From NCBI RefSeq assembly GCF_001724135.1, contig NZ_MEDS01000001.1, positions 124,001 through 188,000 of the forward strand: a stretch of 64,000 nt of DNA. The letters run 5' to 3'. Each line of letters begins with the position of its first letter. Position 1 is the stretch's first letter. The DNA comes from Comamonas sp. SCN 65-56 (GTDB taxonomy: Bacteria > Pseudomonadota > Gammaproteobacteria > Burkholderiales > Burkholderiaceae_C). The notes beneath the pieces were generated by a model. The model did not search any database. It saw only the letters and a list, made by a program, of their open reading frames with translations, and was not told the origin of the DNA. The translations under genes and the position numbers were made by a program. Positions 33,813-42,525 of the stretch are shown here, piece by piece.

Positions 33813-34307
33813 ATGTTTTTTGTTTCTTCGTTTCTGTCCAAGATAGGCGCTCGCGGCTTGCTGGCGCTGGCGCTGGCCTGTGGCGCGTCGGTGGCATTGG
33901 CGCACGGGGACGTGACCCCTCAGCCGGTAGACACCCATACGTTGCCGAAGCTCGGTGACAAGTGGCTGGAGGACAACCCGTACAGCTCCGGGCCCCAGCA
34001 CGATGAGGCGCTGCGCATCGGCACTTCGGGATACAACCAGAATTGCGCCCGTTGCCATGGTCTGGAAGCGATTTCTGGTGGAATCGCGCCCGATCTGCGC
34101 AAGCTGGACGATGAGTGCATTGGCTACGCCGATGAGGCCAAGAAGAAGGCTTGTTTCAAGGAAATGAACGATTACTTCATCAGCACCGTGCGCCATGGCC
34201 GCACGCGCGATGGTCGCGTATACATGCCGCCGTTTGAGGGTATGCTGTCACAGGAAGCTCTTTGGTCCATCAAGACCTATCTCGAATCGCGGCGTGGTGC
34301 GGAATGA
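33813..34307 (+). CDS. pedF: cytochrome c-550 PedF
   Basis: The 164-residue periplasmic cytochrome has a signal peptide (LLALALACGASVALA), one haem site CARCH (C78, C81, H82) and a Met ligand in YMPPFEGMLSQ. This matches the c-550 group (PedF) that accepts electrons from PQQ-dependent ethanol dehydrogenases. Extra cysteines in DDECIGYADEAKKKACFKEM may form a disulfide. The stop overlaps the next gene by ATGA. Its own sigma-54 promoter lies 42-57 bases upstream. Confidence 0.88.
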   Translation: MFFVSSFLSKIGARGLLALALACGASVALAHGDVTPQPVDTHTLPKLGDKWLEDNPYSSGPQHDEALRIGTSGYNQNCARCHGLEAISGGIAPDLRKLDDECIGYADEAKKKACFKEMNDYFISTVRHGRTRDGRVYMPPFEGMLSQEALWSIKTYLESRRGAE

Positions 34308-35191
34308 AAAAAATGTGTGAAAAAGGCATCGGCTTGGGTCGTCGGCAATTGCTGCTCGGCGCCCTGCCGGCACTGGTATTGGGTGCGCAGGGCGCTCAGG
34401 CACAGGAAGAGCTGACCGGCATGGCGCGCATCCGCGCCGCTGGTGCGTTGAAGGTGGCGGTCTATAACGCCTTCGCTCCATTCTCCTACCGTACCGGCAA
34501 AGGGATGGAGGGTCTGGACGTTGATCTGGCCAAAGCGCTGGCGCAGCAGATGGGGCTGCAGATGACGCTGCTGCCCTTCGATGCTGACGAAGACATGAAC
34601 GATGACCTGCGCAACATGGTCTGGAAGGGGCATTACTTGGGCTATGGCCCAGCGGATGTGATGCTGCATGTACCAGTGGACAAGTATTTCCAGCAAAACA
34701 ACAAGCAGGCGGTGATTTTTGCGCCCTATCTGCGCGAGCAAGTGGTATTGGCGCGGGACACGCGCCGATTGCCCAAAGTGGGCAAGGCGGAAGACCTGAA
34801 GGGTGTTCCGTTGGCGGCCGAACGTGGCACGGGCGCTGCCAGCGCGCTCATAGGGCATGAAAACCATATGCTCAGCAGCCAAGTGCAGATCTACGAGGAT
34901 GGCATCAAGGCGATGCAAGCCGTGCTTGATGGCAAGGCAGCCGCGGCCTATATCACCCGCGCCCAGGCGGAAACCGCCATTTTTCAGGCGAATCCCAAGC
35001 CGGAGCATATAGAAATCACCGACTTTCCATTGCAGGGGGTACCCAGGGATGGCTGGCCGGTGGGGATGGCCATCAAGTCAGGCAATGATGAGCTGGGCAA
35101 AGAGTTGGTACAAGCATTGACGGCCTTGCGCAGCAATGGTCAGCTGCTGGCGCTGTTCAAGCAGCATGGCTTGACGCTGGTGACGCCCTGA
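34304..35191 (+). CDS. quinoprotein-associated periplasmic binding protein (TIGR03871-like)
   Basis: The 295-residue exported protein has an N-terminal leader (GLGRRQLLLGALPALVLGAQGAQA). The type II binding fold of family 3 solute-binding proteins follows: LKVAVYNAFAPFSYRTGKGMEGLDVDLAKALAQQMG, GPADVMLHVP, LKGVPLAAERGTGAAS and AKAL-type lobes. Such orphan binding proteins recur beside quinoprotein dehydrogenases and resemble MxaJ/XoxJ, which help assemble or activate methanol dehydrogenases. An assembly role for the dehydrogenase at 21057 is therefore likely. It is coupled to pedF by ATGA and ends in a terminator. Confidence 0.85.
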   Translation: MKKMCEKGIGLGRRQLLLGALPALVLGAQGAQAQEELTGMARIRAAGALKVAVYNAFAPFSYRTGKGMEGLDVDLAKALAQQMGLQMTLLPFDADEDMNDDLRNMVWKGHYLGYGPADVMLHVPVDKYFQQNNKQAVIFAPYLREQVVLARDTRRLPKVGKAEDLKGVPLAAERGTGAASALIGHENHMLSSQVQIYEDGIKAMQAVLDGKAAAAYITRAQAETAIFQANPKPEHIEITDFPLQGVPRDGWPVGMAIKSGNDELGKELVQALTALRSNGQLLALFKQHGLTLVTP

Positions 35192-35218
35192 GGCGAGCGC
35201 GTCGCAGGCTCCAAGCAA

Positions 35219-35254
35219 CCCCGGGCTGCTGTGTGCAGCATCCCGGGGTTTTTT
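35219..35254 (+). terminator. terminator after the pedF operon
   Basis: CCCCGGG-CTGCTG (35219-35231), loop TGTG, CAGCA-T-CCCGGGG (35236-35248) with six T forms a strong hairpin. It separates the pedF operon from the convergent TonB receptor gene. Confidence 0.9.
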
Positions 35255-35260
35255 GTGCCT

Positions 35261-37372
35261 TCAGAACTTGTAGGCCAGGCTGGCTCCGGCCATCCATTGG
35301 CGGCCCGGTGCCGCCTCATAGTAGCGCCCGTTGGATTCATTGACGATCACCGAGCCGACGTAGCGCCGGTTGGTGAGATTGTCGATACGAGCGAAGACGT
35401 CCAGGGTCCAGCGCCCCCAATCCCTGGCGTAGCCTGCGCTCAATGCGGCCACGCTGTAGGCTGGTGCATAGACGCTGTTGCTGTCGTTGGCGGCGATGGT
35501 GCCGACGTGGCGCCAGTCAATGCCTATGCGTGCACCCGGCAGCGGATGCCAGTTGGCCGCAAGGTAGGCTTGGCTGCGCACCGTACCTGCCAGGCGGTTG
35601 CCGGCGGCGACGCAATTGCCCTTGACGTCGCAATACCCTTGGGTCACGCGGGCATCCAGCAGGGTGAGCGCGAGGTTGAATTCCCACTGCTGCCCCAGCC
35701 AGGTGGTGCTGGCCAGCTCGAACCCCTGGCGGCGGGTGCGCCCGGCATTCTGAAACACGGTGCGACCGCCGGAATTCTCAGCGGCGACGATTTCGTCCTG
35801 GGTGCGGGTGTGAAACAGTGCTGCACTCCAATCGCCACGTACGCTCGGGGTGGCGTAGTGCTGGCGCACGCCGATCTCGATGCTGCGTGATTTTGCCGGC
35901 TGCAGGCCGAAGTTCAGGCCGCCAAGTCCGCCAGAGCGGTAGGAAATCTCGTTGAAGGTTGGTGTTTCGAAGCCGCTGCCCAGCGCGGCATAGATGAGGG
36001 TTGCGGCATTCAGCGCATGCTGCAGTGACACCACGGGCAGCGCGCGCCGATACCGGGCGTTGCCGCTGTCGTCTCCATTGCCTGGCGCAATGTACTCGTC
36101 GCGCGAGACGAAACGTACGTTGCTCCAGCGGAGGCCGGCGTTCAGCGCCCATTGGGGCGCGAAGGCCCAGGAGGCTTGGGCATAGGGGTCAATGTTGCTG
36201 AGCGTGTTGCTTTCGCTGCGGCGCAGGTCACCGCGCACACCCAGTGTCGACCCGATGAAATTGTTGTAGCCCTTGCGGTCTTCCCGCACGACGTTGGCGG
36301 TAAGCCCGGCGACCACATTGAGGGTACTGGTACCGATGCTGCGCTCGTGCGACCAGCGCAGATCCAGCCCGCCATAGTTGCGACCGAGGTCAATCACCCC
36401 GCCTGCACTGGTGGGGGGCTTCTGCGCGGCCGCCGGCGTGGACTGGAACTGCACGATGGCACGTGTGCCGACATAGCCGACCGCTTGCAGGGCGTTCTGT
36501 GCATCGATGCGTTTTTCGTATTTCAGTCCTGCCTGTGTCTGGCGCTGGCTCTTGCGGGCGTTGAAGTCCTGCGGCCCCTGCGCTACGGCGCGTGGGTTGG
36601 CCAGCCATTCCGCGGGCGAGACGCCACCGGGATCGAGTGCATCGACATTGATGTGGTTGACGACCAGCATGAGGTGGCTGTCGCCGGACGGCTGGGTATC
36701 AATGCGTGCGTTGAGCAGGTTCTTGTCGGCGCGGCTTTGCCTACGGTAGCCATCGGTCAAGAATCGACTGGCCGATACCACGTAACCGACCCCGTTGGTT
36801 TCGCCAGAGGCTTTCAGCCCGATGCGCTTTTGCCCGTTGCTGCCGATCGCAAAGCGGCTTTCCAGGCGGGGCGCGCCATGACCGCGTTCGGTGTAGGCGT
36901 TGATCACGCCGCCGGACGCGTTGCCATACAACGCAGAATAGGGCCCGCGCAGCACTTCAATGCGTTCGACCGAGGAGAGATCGATGTGGTTGGTCTGCCC
37001 CTGGCCGTCAGGCATGGTGGCGGGGATATCGTCGACATAAATCTGTATCCCGCGCACGCCGAAGGTGGAGCGGGCACCGTGTCCGCGGATGGAGAGCTGC
37101 AGATCCTGGGCGTAGTTCTGGCGGTTTTGCAGCAGCAGACCCGGGGTGGAGGAGAGCGATTCCGAGAGGTTGACCTGCCACTGCCGGTCGCGGATGTCCT
37201 CACCATCCACGACGGTAACGGAGGCCGGTACCTGCTCGAGTGGCGAAGCCAGCAGCGTGCTGCGTATGGTTTGCTCCGGCAGCGATCCAGGGGGAGACGT
37301 GGACTGCGCTGCAGCGGGAAGTGCGCTCAACACGAGGGCTGCTGCACAGGCCAATGGGTGGTGGGTGGGCAT
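35261..37372 (-). CDS. pqqU: TonB-dependent receptor resembling the PQQ receptor PqqU (YncD)
   Basis: The 703-residue receptor has a signal peptide (AAALVLSALPAAA). Long blocks agree with what I recall of E. coli YncD/PqqU: NLSESL--TPGLLLQNRQNYAQDLQLSIRG, IPATMPDGQGQT, NASGGVIN, DDPGG-like DALDPGGVSPAEW, RKGYNNF, PGNGDDSG, GRTVFQNAGRTRRQG and the end YVGSVIVNESNGRYYE-APGR. PqqU takes up PQQ across the outer membrane. Its place at the edge of a complete PQQ biosynthesis and quinoprotein locus supports the same ligand. The ATG at 37372 opens the signal peptide. The symbol is by resemblance and needs alignment. Confidence 0.85.
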   Translation of the reverse strand: MPTHHPLACAAALVLSALPAAAQSTSPPGSLPEQTIRSTLLASPLEQVPASVTVVDGEDIRDRQWQVNLSESLSSTPGLLLQNRQNYAQDLQLSIRGHGARSTFGVRGIQIYVDDIPATMPDGQGQTNHIDLSSVERIEVLRGPYSALYGNASGGVINAYTERGHGAPRLESRFAIGSNGQKRIGLKASGETNGVGYVVSASRFLTDGYRRQSRADKNLLNARIDTQPSGDSHLMLVVNHINVDALDPGGVSPAEWLANPRAVAQGPQDFNARKSQRQTQAGLKYEKRIDAQNALQAVGYVGTRAIVQFQSTPAAAQKPPTSAGGVIDLGRNYGGLDLRWSHERSIGTSTLNVVAGLTANVVREDRKGYNNFIGSTLGVRGDLRRSESNTLSNIDPYAQASWAFAPQWALNAGLRWSNVRFVSRDEYIAPGNGDDSGNARYRRALPVVSLQHALNAATLIYAALGSGFETPTFNEISYRSGGLGGLNFGLQPAKSRSIEIGVRQHYATPSVRGDWSAALFHTRTQDEIVAAENSGGRTVFQNAGRTRRQGFELASTTWLGQQWEFNLALTLLDARVTQGYCDVKGNCVAAGNRLAGTVRSQAYLAANWHPLPGARIGIDWRHVGTIAANDSNSVYAPAYSVAALSAGYARDWGRWTLDVFARIDNLTNRRYVGSVIVNESNGRYYEAAPGRQWMAGASLAYKF

Positions 37373-37416
37373 AGGGGCAATTTCTGTGGGGTGACGGTGA
37401 ATCGGGCGAAAGGCAC

Positions 37417-37435
37417 GCATGCTCGCGTAGCATGC
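37417..37435. repeat. perfect inverted repeat upstream of pqqU
   Basis: GCATGCT (37417-37423), CGCGT, AGCATGC (37429-37435) lies 45-63 bases before the pqqU ATG. A weak -24/-12-like match (TGGATCAAAACCTGCA, minus strand 37448-37433) overlaps it. The repeat is a candidate operator. Confidence 0.35.
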
Positions 37436-37463
37436 AGGTTTTGATCCAGCATAGGAGATTGTT

Positions 37464-38327
37464 GTGCAAAAGCCCCTTATTGCCCTCTTGGTAGGTATGG
37501 GATTGATCACGGGTGCGCAGGCGGCGTGCCTGACCCAGGCCCAGGTTCAGACCATGGCGGATGACTATTTCGCCAAGAAGCCAACGCCGAACTTTGCTGC
37601 GCAAAGCGACAAGGATGCGGCCTGCACTCGCGCCCGATTCAACAAGCTGCTGGCGGCGCACTATGGCAAGGTGGTGGGCTACAAGGCGGGCTTGACCAAC
37701 CCGGCCACGCAAAAGCGGTTCAACACCAACCAGCCGACATGGGGGGTGCTGTACGACGGCATGATCCAGCCCAACGGCTACACCACCGCGCCCAATTTCG
37801 GCGCGCGCCCGCTGTTCGAAGCCGACATGCTGGTGCGCGTGAAGGACGCGGGCATCAACAACGCCAGGACGCCCGAGGATGTTATCGCGCACATCGACCA
37901 GGTGATCCCTTTTATCGAACTGCCCGACTTGATCGTGCAGGCGCCGCCCAAGCTCAACGGCGCAGCGATCAACGCCATCAACGTTGGTGCGCGCTTGGGC
38001 GTGGCCGGTACGCCGATACCCGTGCCGGCCGATCGCATGGACCGTTTCGTGATGCTGGCACAACTGGCCAATATGGATATCAAAGTGATGGATCAGGCGG
38101 GCAAGCAGATCGGCCAGGGCAAGGGCAGCGACATCCTGGAGCACCCGCTGAACGCCGTGGTCTGGATCGCCCAGGCGCTGCACAAGGAGCACATTCGTCT
38201 CAAGCCCGGTGACGTGGTCAGCCTGGGCTCGTTCTCGGCGCTGATGCCGCCCAAGCCCGGATTGAGCGCGACGGTGAACTACGAAGGCCTGGCGGGCGCG
38301 CAGCCGGTCACGGTGAACTTCAAGTAA
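37464..38327 (+). CDS. exported 2-keto-4-pentenoate hydratase/FAH-fold-like protein
   Basis: The 287-residue protein has a Sec signal peptide (LIALLVGMGLITGAQAACL). A body like 2-keto-4-pentenoate hydratase follows: VVGYKAGLTNPATQKRF, PTWGVLYDGM, RPLFEADMLVRVKD, IPFIELPDL, NAINVGARLGVAG and KPGDVVSLGSFSALMPPKPG. Known hydratases of this family are cytoplasmic, so export is odd. The acidic metal ligands expected in the EADML and IELPD segments are present. It starts with GTG after AGGAG and diverges from pqqU. A periplasmic role on keto acids is a guess. Confidence 0.8.
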   Translation: MQKPLIALLVGMGLITGAQAACLTQAQVQTMADDYFAKKPTPNFAAQSDKDAACTRARFNKLLAAHYGKVVGYKAGLTNPATQKRFNTNQPTWGVLYDGMIQPNGYTTAPNFGARPLFEADMLVRVKDAGINNARTPEDVIAHIDQVIPFIELPDLIVQAPPKLNGAAINAINVGARLGVAGTPIPVPADRMDRFVMLAQLANMDIKVMDQAGKQIGQGKGSDILEHPLNAVVWIAQALHKEHIRLKPGDVVSLGSFSALMPPKPGLSATVNYEGLAGAQPVTVNFK

Positions 38328-38338
38328 GACGGGCGCGC

Positions 38339-39568
38339 GTGGCCTTCTTGCAGCAGCGCTGGATGCGGTTTTCCGGGGCGCAGCGCGCGCGCATTGCCGC
38401 GCAGCGCCTGCACCGCCTGGCGCGCGGGCCGCTGTGGTTTCCGCACGTGCCGCTGGCGCTGCTGCTCGCGCTGGGCGGCATCTGGCTGCTGCAGGTGGAT
38501 CTGGGCGCGCGCTGGGCGCCCTTCGTGCGCGAACTGCTCGCGGGCCAGCCCGGCATCACGCCCAACCTGCTGCCGCCGCTGCTCATCGGCAGCGGCATGC
38601 TGACGATGGCGCTGGGCCTGCTGCTGCGTTCGCGCGTCGCCTGGGTGATGGCTCTGCTGCTGGCGGCGACGGCGGCGGTGAGCATGCTTTTCGGCACGCA
38701 TCGCAACGGCCATCTGTTGCTGGGCTACTTTTTGCTGCTGCTGGCGCTGCTGTCGGCGGCGTGGCGCCAGTTCGACCACGCCAGCATCACGGCAAGCACG
38801 CTGTTCGCACTCACCTCGGTGGTGATGCTGGTGCTCTACGCCACTTTGGGCACGTATTACCTGGGTGCGGAGTTCAAGCCGCCCGTCACCGATCTGATGA
38901 CGGCGCTGTATTTCGCGATGGTGACCATGACCACGGTCGGCTATGGCGACATCGCACCGCATACCAGCGAGGCGCGCCTGTTCACGATCTCGGTGATCGT
39001 GCTGGGCGTGGCGGTGTTCGCCACCTCGCTCACCGCCGTGATCGCGCCGATGGTCGGCAACAGCCTGCAGCGTATCGTCAATCGCAAGGGAGGGCGCATG
39101 AAGCGCGAACACCATTTTGTCGTCGTCGGCAATTCGCCGCTGGCCATCAACACCTGGCGCGAGCTGGCGCGCCGGGGCCAGGGCGTCACGCGGCTGCTGC
39201 GCCAGAGCCCGTCCGAGGACATGCAGGACGTGGACCTGGTGGTGGGCGACCCAGGCAGTGTGGACGTGCTGCGCGAGGCGGGCGCGCACCAGGCCACCGC
39301 CGTGATGGCGATGCTCGACGACGATTCGGAAAACGCCTTTGTCGTGCTCGCGGTGCGCGAGCTGGGCGGCAGTGCCCGCACCGTCGCGGCGGTGAACGAC
39401 GCAGCGCACCTGGCGCGCGTCAAGCTGGTGCAGCCGGACGTGGTGATCGCGCCGCAAATCCTCGGCGGTGAACTGGCGGCGATGCTGATGTGTGGCGAAG
39501 AGGTCAAGGCCGATTTCGTGATGCAGCGGGTGTTCCAAAAAAGCGCTGCGGCGCCGGTGAAAGGCTGA
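38339..39568 (+). CDS. kch: voltage-gated-type potassium channel with RCK domain
   Basis: The 409-residue inner-membrane protein has about six membrane segments in the first 240 residues. The K+ selectivity filter TMTTVGYGD lies at 196-204. A C-terminal RCK/TrkA-N domain begins around 255 (HHFVVVGNSPLAINTWREL...MLDDDSENAFVVLAVRELG). The architecture matches Kch of E. coli. It starts at GTG, 11 bases after the hydratase gene, and the next gene for a mechanosensitive channel follows 3 bases after its stop, so the two ion channels probably share a transcript. Confidence 0.88.
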   Translation: MAFLQQRWMRFSGAQRARIAAQRLHRLARGPLWFPHVPLALLLALGGIWLLQVDLGARWAPFVRELLAGQPGITPNLLPPLLIGSGMLTMALGLLLRSRVAWVMALLLAATAAVSMLFGTHRNGHLLLGYFLLLLALLSAAWRQFDHASITASTLFALTSVVMLVLYATLGTYYLGAEFKPPVTDLMTALYFAMVTMTTVGYGDIAPHTSEARLFTISVIVLGVAVFATSLTAVIAPMVGNSLQRIVNRKGGRMKREHHFVVVGNSPLAINTWRELARRGQGVTRLLRQSPSEDMQDVDLVVGDPGSVDVLREAGAHQATAVMAMLDDDSENAFVVLAVRELGGSARTVAAVNDAAHLARVKLVQPDVVIAPQILGGELAAMLMCGEEVKADFVMQRVFQKSAAAPVKG

Positions 39569-39571
39569 CGC

Positions 39572-40624
39572 ATGCCGCAGTGGCTGCAAGAGTCAAGCTG
39601 GCTGGGCCACACGGCGCTGTCGTGGCTCGCGGCGCTGTTGGGCGCGTTGCTGGCCTACGCGCTGGCGGCGGGTGCTGTCGCGCTGCTGGCCAGGCGCCTG
39701 GCGCGCCTCGCGAAGGCGCATCCGCAAAGCCCGGTGGGCATTGCCGCGCAGGTGCTCAAGGCCACGCGCGGCTGGCTGCTGCTGCTGCTGGCGCTGGCGG
39801 TGGCCGCGCGTGTGCTGCACCTGCCGGGTGAGCTGCATGCGCTGCTCGCACAGGGCATCTACGTGCTGGTGGGAGTGCAACTGGCGCTATGGCTCTCGCG
39901 CCTGCTGGTGTCTTCGCTCGAACACCTGGCGCAGCGCGAAGGCGCGCCGCGCAACCCGGTGCTGCTGGGCATCATCCAGTGGAGCACGCAGCTCGTCGTC
40001 TGGGTGGTGCTGCTGCTGGCGGTGCTCTCCAACGCGGGCGTCAACGTCAACACCTTCATTGCGAGTCTCGGCATCGGCGGCGTGGCGGTGGCGCTGGCGG
40101 CGCAAAGCGTGCTGGGCGATTTGCTGGCGTCGATCAGCATCGGCTTGGACAAACCCTTCGAAGTCGGTGAATTCATCGCCTTCGACGATGTCTCGGGCAC
40201 GGTGAGCCACGTCGGCATCAAGAGCACGCGCATCGCCTCGCTCAGCGGCGAGGAGCTGGCGATCTCCAACGCGCAACTGCTGGGCAAGCTGGTGCACAAC
40301 TACGCGCGCATGAAAGAGCGGCGCGTGGTCTATCCACTCTCCATCGCCATCGACACCCCGCGCGAGAAGGCAGAGCGCGTTGCGCTGGAGGTGCGCGAGA
40401 TCATCTCGAGCGTGTCGCAGGTGCGCTTTGATCGCGGCCACCTCACGGGCTTTGGAGATGCCGCGCTCAATTACGAATTCATCTATCACGTGCTCAGCCC
40501 CGAATTTGCCCTGCACCGCGACGTGCAGCAGCACATCACGCTGGCGATCCTCGCGCTCATCGAGCGCGAAGGCGTGCGCCTGATCACGCCCACGCAGGTG
40601 CTGCATGCGCCGGCGCTGGCGTGA
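39572..40624 (+). CDS. small-conductance mechanosensitive channel (MscS family)
   Basis: The 350-residue protein has an extra N-terminal membrane part (four segments to about 145). The MscS core follows: pore helix GIGGVAVALAAQSVLGDLLASISI, beta domain KPFEVGEFIAFDDVSGTVSHVGIKSTRI and the C-terminal mixed domain. MscS channels open on membrane tension to release solutes in osmotic downshift. The Gly/Ala-rich pore helix is well conserved. It is in line with the K+ channel gene, an apparent osmotic or ionic pair. Confidence 0.9.
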   Translation: MPQWLQESSWLGHTALSWLAALLGALLAYALAAGAVALLARRLARLAKAHPQSPVGIAAQVLKATRGWLLLLLALAVAARVLHLPGELHALLAQGIYVLVGVQLALWLSRLLVSSLEHLAQREGAPRNPVLLGIIQWSTQLVVWVVLLLAVLSNAGVNVNTFIASLGIGGVAVALAAQSVLGDLLASISIGLDKPFEVGEFIAFDDVSGTVSHVGIKSTRIASLSGEELAISNAQLLGKLVHNYARMKERRVVYPLSIAIDTPREKAERVALEVREIISSVSQVRFDRGHLTGFGDAALNYEFIYHVLSPEFALHRDVQQHITLAILALIEREGVRLITPTQVLHAPALA

Positions 40625-40650
40625 AGGGCCGTGATGCCGGAACCCGAACC

Positions 40651-41625
40651 ATGAGTGCTTCTTCTTCCTCGTTGGCCGATCTGCCGCTCACGCCGCAGAT
40701 GCGCGCGGTGCTCTCGGGCATGGCGCGCGCCGCGCGCCCCCGCCTGTACACGCTCATGCCCCAAGAGGCGCGCGACGCTTACGCCGCCGGTGCCGGTGTG
40801 CTGGAGATCGCCCCGGCGCCGCTCACCCGCGTGCAAGACCTGCGCATCCCCGCGCGGGACGGCTTTGGCCTGCCAGCGCGCCTGTATGCCGCAAGCGGCG
40901 AGGTCGGCCTGCCGGTGTTGCTGTATCTGCACGGCGGCGGCTTCACGATAGGCAGCATCGAAACGCATGACGTGCTGTGCCGCGAGCTGGCGCACCTGAG
41001 CGGCGCGGCGGTGCTGTCGCTGGGCTATCGCCTCGCGCCCGAGCACCGCTTTCCGGTGGCCATCGATGACACCTGGGACGCGCTCGCCTGGCTGGCCGCG
41101 CATGCTGGTTCGCTAGGGCTGGATGGTGCGCGCATCGCCGTCGGCGGCGACAGCGCCGGCGGCACGCTGGCCGCCGCCGCCGCCGTGATGGCGCGTGATG
41201 CGAATTTGAGCCTTGCGCTGCAACTGCTTTTCTACCCCGGCACCACGGCGCACCAGGACACCGATTCGCACGCGCGCTTTGCCAGCGGCCCCATCCTCGG
41301 CAAGGCCGAGATTGACTGGTTCTTCGGCAACTACATCGATCAGGCGCAGCGCGAGGACTGGCGTTTTGCCCCTTTGCTTGCGCCCGATGTCGATGGCGTG
41401 GCCCCCGCCTGGATAGGCCTGGCCGAAATCGATCCGCTGGTCGATGAAGGCATCGCCTGGGCTGACCGGCTGCGCATGGCGGGCGTCGCGGTCGATCTGG
41501 AAATCTATCGCGGCGTGACGCACGAATTCATCAAGATGGGCCGCGCGCTGCCCGAAGCGCGGCGCGCCCACCGCGATGCCGCGCAGGCGTTGCGCAAGGC
41601 TTTTGGACTGGAGCAAGCACTATGA
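40651..41625 (+). CDS. alpha/beta hydrolase of the hormone-sensitive-lipase esterase family
   Basis: The 324-residue cytoplasmic esterase has the oxyanion motif YLHGGGFTIGS, nucleophile motif GGDSAGGTLAA (Ser in GDSAG), catalytic Asp in EIDPLVDEG and His in GVTHEFIKMGR. These are complete for family IV lipases. It has a helical cap at the N-terminus. It overlaps the next gene by ATGA. The substrate is probably a short acyl ester; nothing narrower can be said. Confidence 0.88.
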   Translation: MSASSSSLADLPLTPQMRAVLSGMARAARPRLYTLMPQEARDAYAAGAGVLEIAPAPLTRVQDLRIPARDGFGLPARLYAASGEVGLPVLLYLHGGGFTIGSIETHDVLCRELAHLSGAAVLSLGYRLAPEHRFPVAIDDTWDALAWLAAHAGSLGLDGARIAVGGDSAGGTLAAAAAVMARDANLSLALQLLFYPGTTAHQDTDSHARFASGPILGKAEIDWFFGNYIDQAQREDWRFAPLLAPDVDGVAPAWIGLAEIDPLVDEGIAWADRLRMAGVAVDLEIYRGVTHEFIKMGRALPEARRAHRDAAQALRKAFGLEQAL

Positions 41626-42485
41626 GTACCCCGAGAGATTTCCGTTGCCACCTGCGTCTGCGCGTGCGTTGGTCCGAGATCGACCAACAGCGCATCGTGT
41701 TCAATGCGCATTACCTGACCTACGCGGACTGCGCCATGACCGAATATTGGCGCGCGCTGGGGCTGCCCTATGAAGCAACCATGCATGCGCTGGGCGGTGA
41801 TGTTTACCTGAAAAAGGCGAGCGTGGAGTACCACGCCTCGGCGCTGCTGGATGACATCATCGATGTGGGCATGCGCTGCGTGCGCATTGGAGCGAGCTCC
41901 ATGGTTTTTGAATGCGGCATCTTTCGCACCGATGTGCCGCTGGTATCGGTGGAGCTGGTTTACGTCTTTGCGGACCCGGCCACGCAGACCAAGAAGGACG
42001 TGCCGTCCGCGCTGCGCGCGGTGATCGAGAGTTTTGAGGCCGGCAGCGAGATGGCCGAGTTGCGTGTGGGGAGTTGGCAGGAATTGGGCGCCGCTGCCAC
42101 CCCGCTGCGTACGGCGGTTTTCGTGCAGGAGCAGGGCGTTGCGCCCGAGGTCGAAATGGATGCGCTCGATCGTTTGGCGGTGCATGCGGTGGCCTTCAAT
42201 CGCCTCGGCGCGGCGGTCGCCACCGGGCGTTTGCTGCCTGCGCAAGACGGCGAAGCCCGCATCGGCCGCATGGCGGTGTCGCGCACCTTGCGTGGTCAGC
42301 GCTGGGGGCGACTGCTGCTGGAGGCACTGGTGCGGGCTGCGCAGGAACGGGGCGATGCCAGTGTGCTGCTGCATGCCCAGTGCCATGCGGAGGGCTTTTA
42401 TCAGCGTGCGGGTTTTGTTGCTGAAGGCGATGTGTTTGACGAAGCGGGCATGGCCCATATCGCGATGCGCAAGATGCTGCGCTGA
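41622..42485 (+). CDS. fusion of a YbgC-type acyl-CoA thioesterase and a GNAT acetyltransferase
   Basis: The 287-residue protein has two domains. Residues 8-130 form a hotdog-fold thioesterase with RVRWSEIDQQRIVFNAHYLTYADCAMTEYWRALG (the Asp in EID is the usual catalytic residue). Residues 145-287 form a GNAT domain like ElaA, with RTAVFVQEQGVAPEVEMDALD and the acetyl-CoA loop VSRTLRGQRWGRLLLEAL. Both halves look intact and there is no break in frame. The fusion suggests coupled acyl-CoA chemistry or shared regulation, but no common substrate is evident. Confidence 0.85.
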   Translation: MSTPRDFRCHLRLRVRWSEIDQQRIVFNAHYLTYADCAMTEYWRALGLPYEATMHALGGDVYLKKASVEYHASALLDDIIDVGMRCVRIGASSMVFECGIFRTDVPLVSVELVYVFADPATQTKKDVPSALRAVIESFEAGSEMAELRVGSWQELGAAATPLRTAVFVQEQGVAPEVEMDALDRLAVHAVAFNRLGAAVATGRLLPAQDGEARIGRMAVSRTLRGQRWGRLLLEALVRAAQERGDASVLLHAQCHAEGFYQRAGFVAEGDVFDEAGMAHIAMRKMLR

Positions 42486-42525
42486 GACGGGTCATACCCT
42501 TGGATTGGTGATTGAACCCGGGCCG

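Noticed and set aside
36152-37444. A 430-codon plus-strand frame across pqqU
   Set aside because: It is antisense to a receptor whose reading frame agrees in many blocks with PqqU/YncD.
40042-40606. Long minus-strand frame across the mechanosensitive channel gene
   Set aside because: Antisense composition only; the plus-strand MscS pore helix and beta domain are unmistakable.
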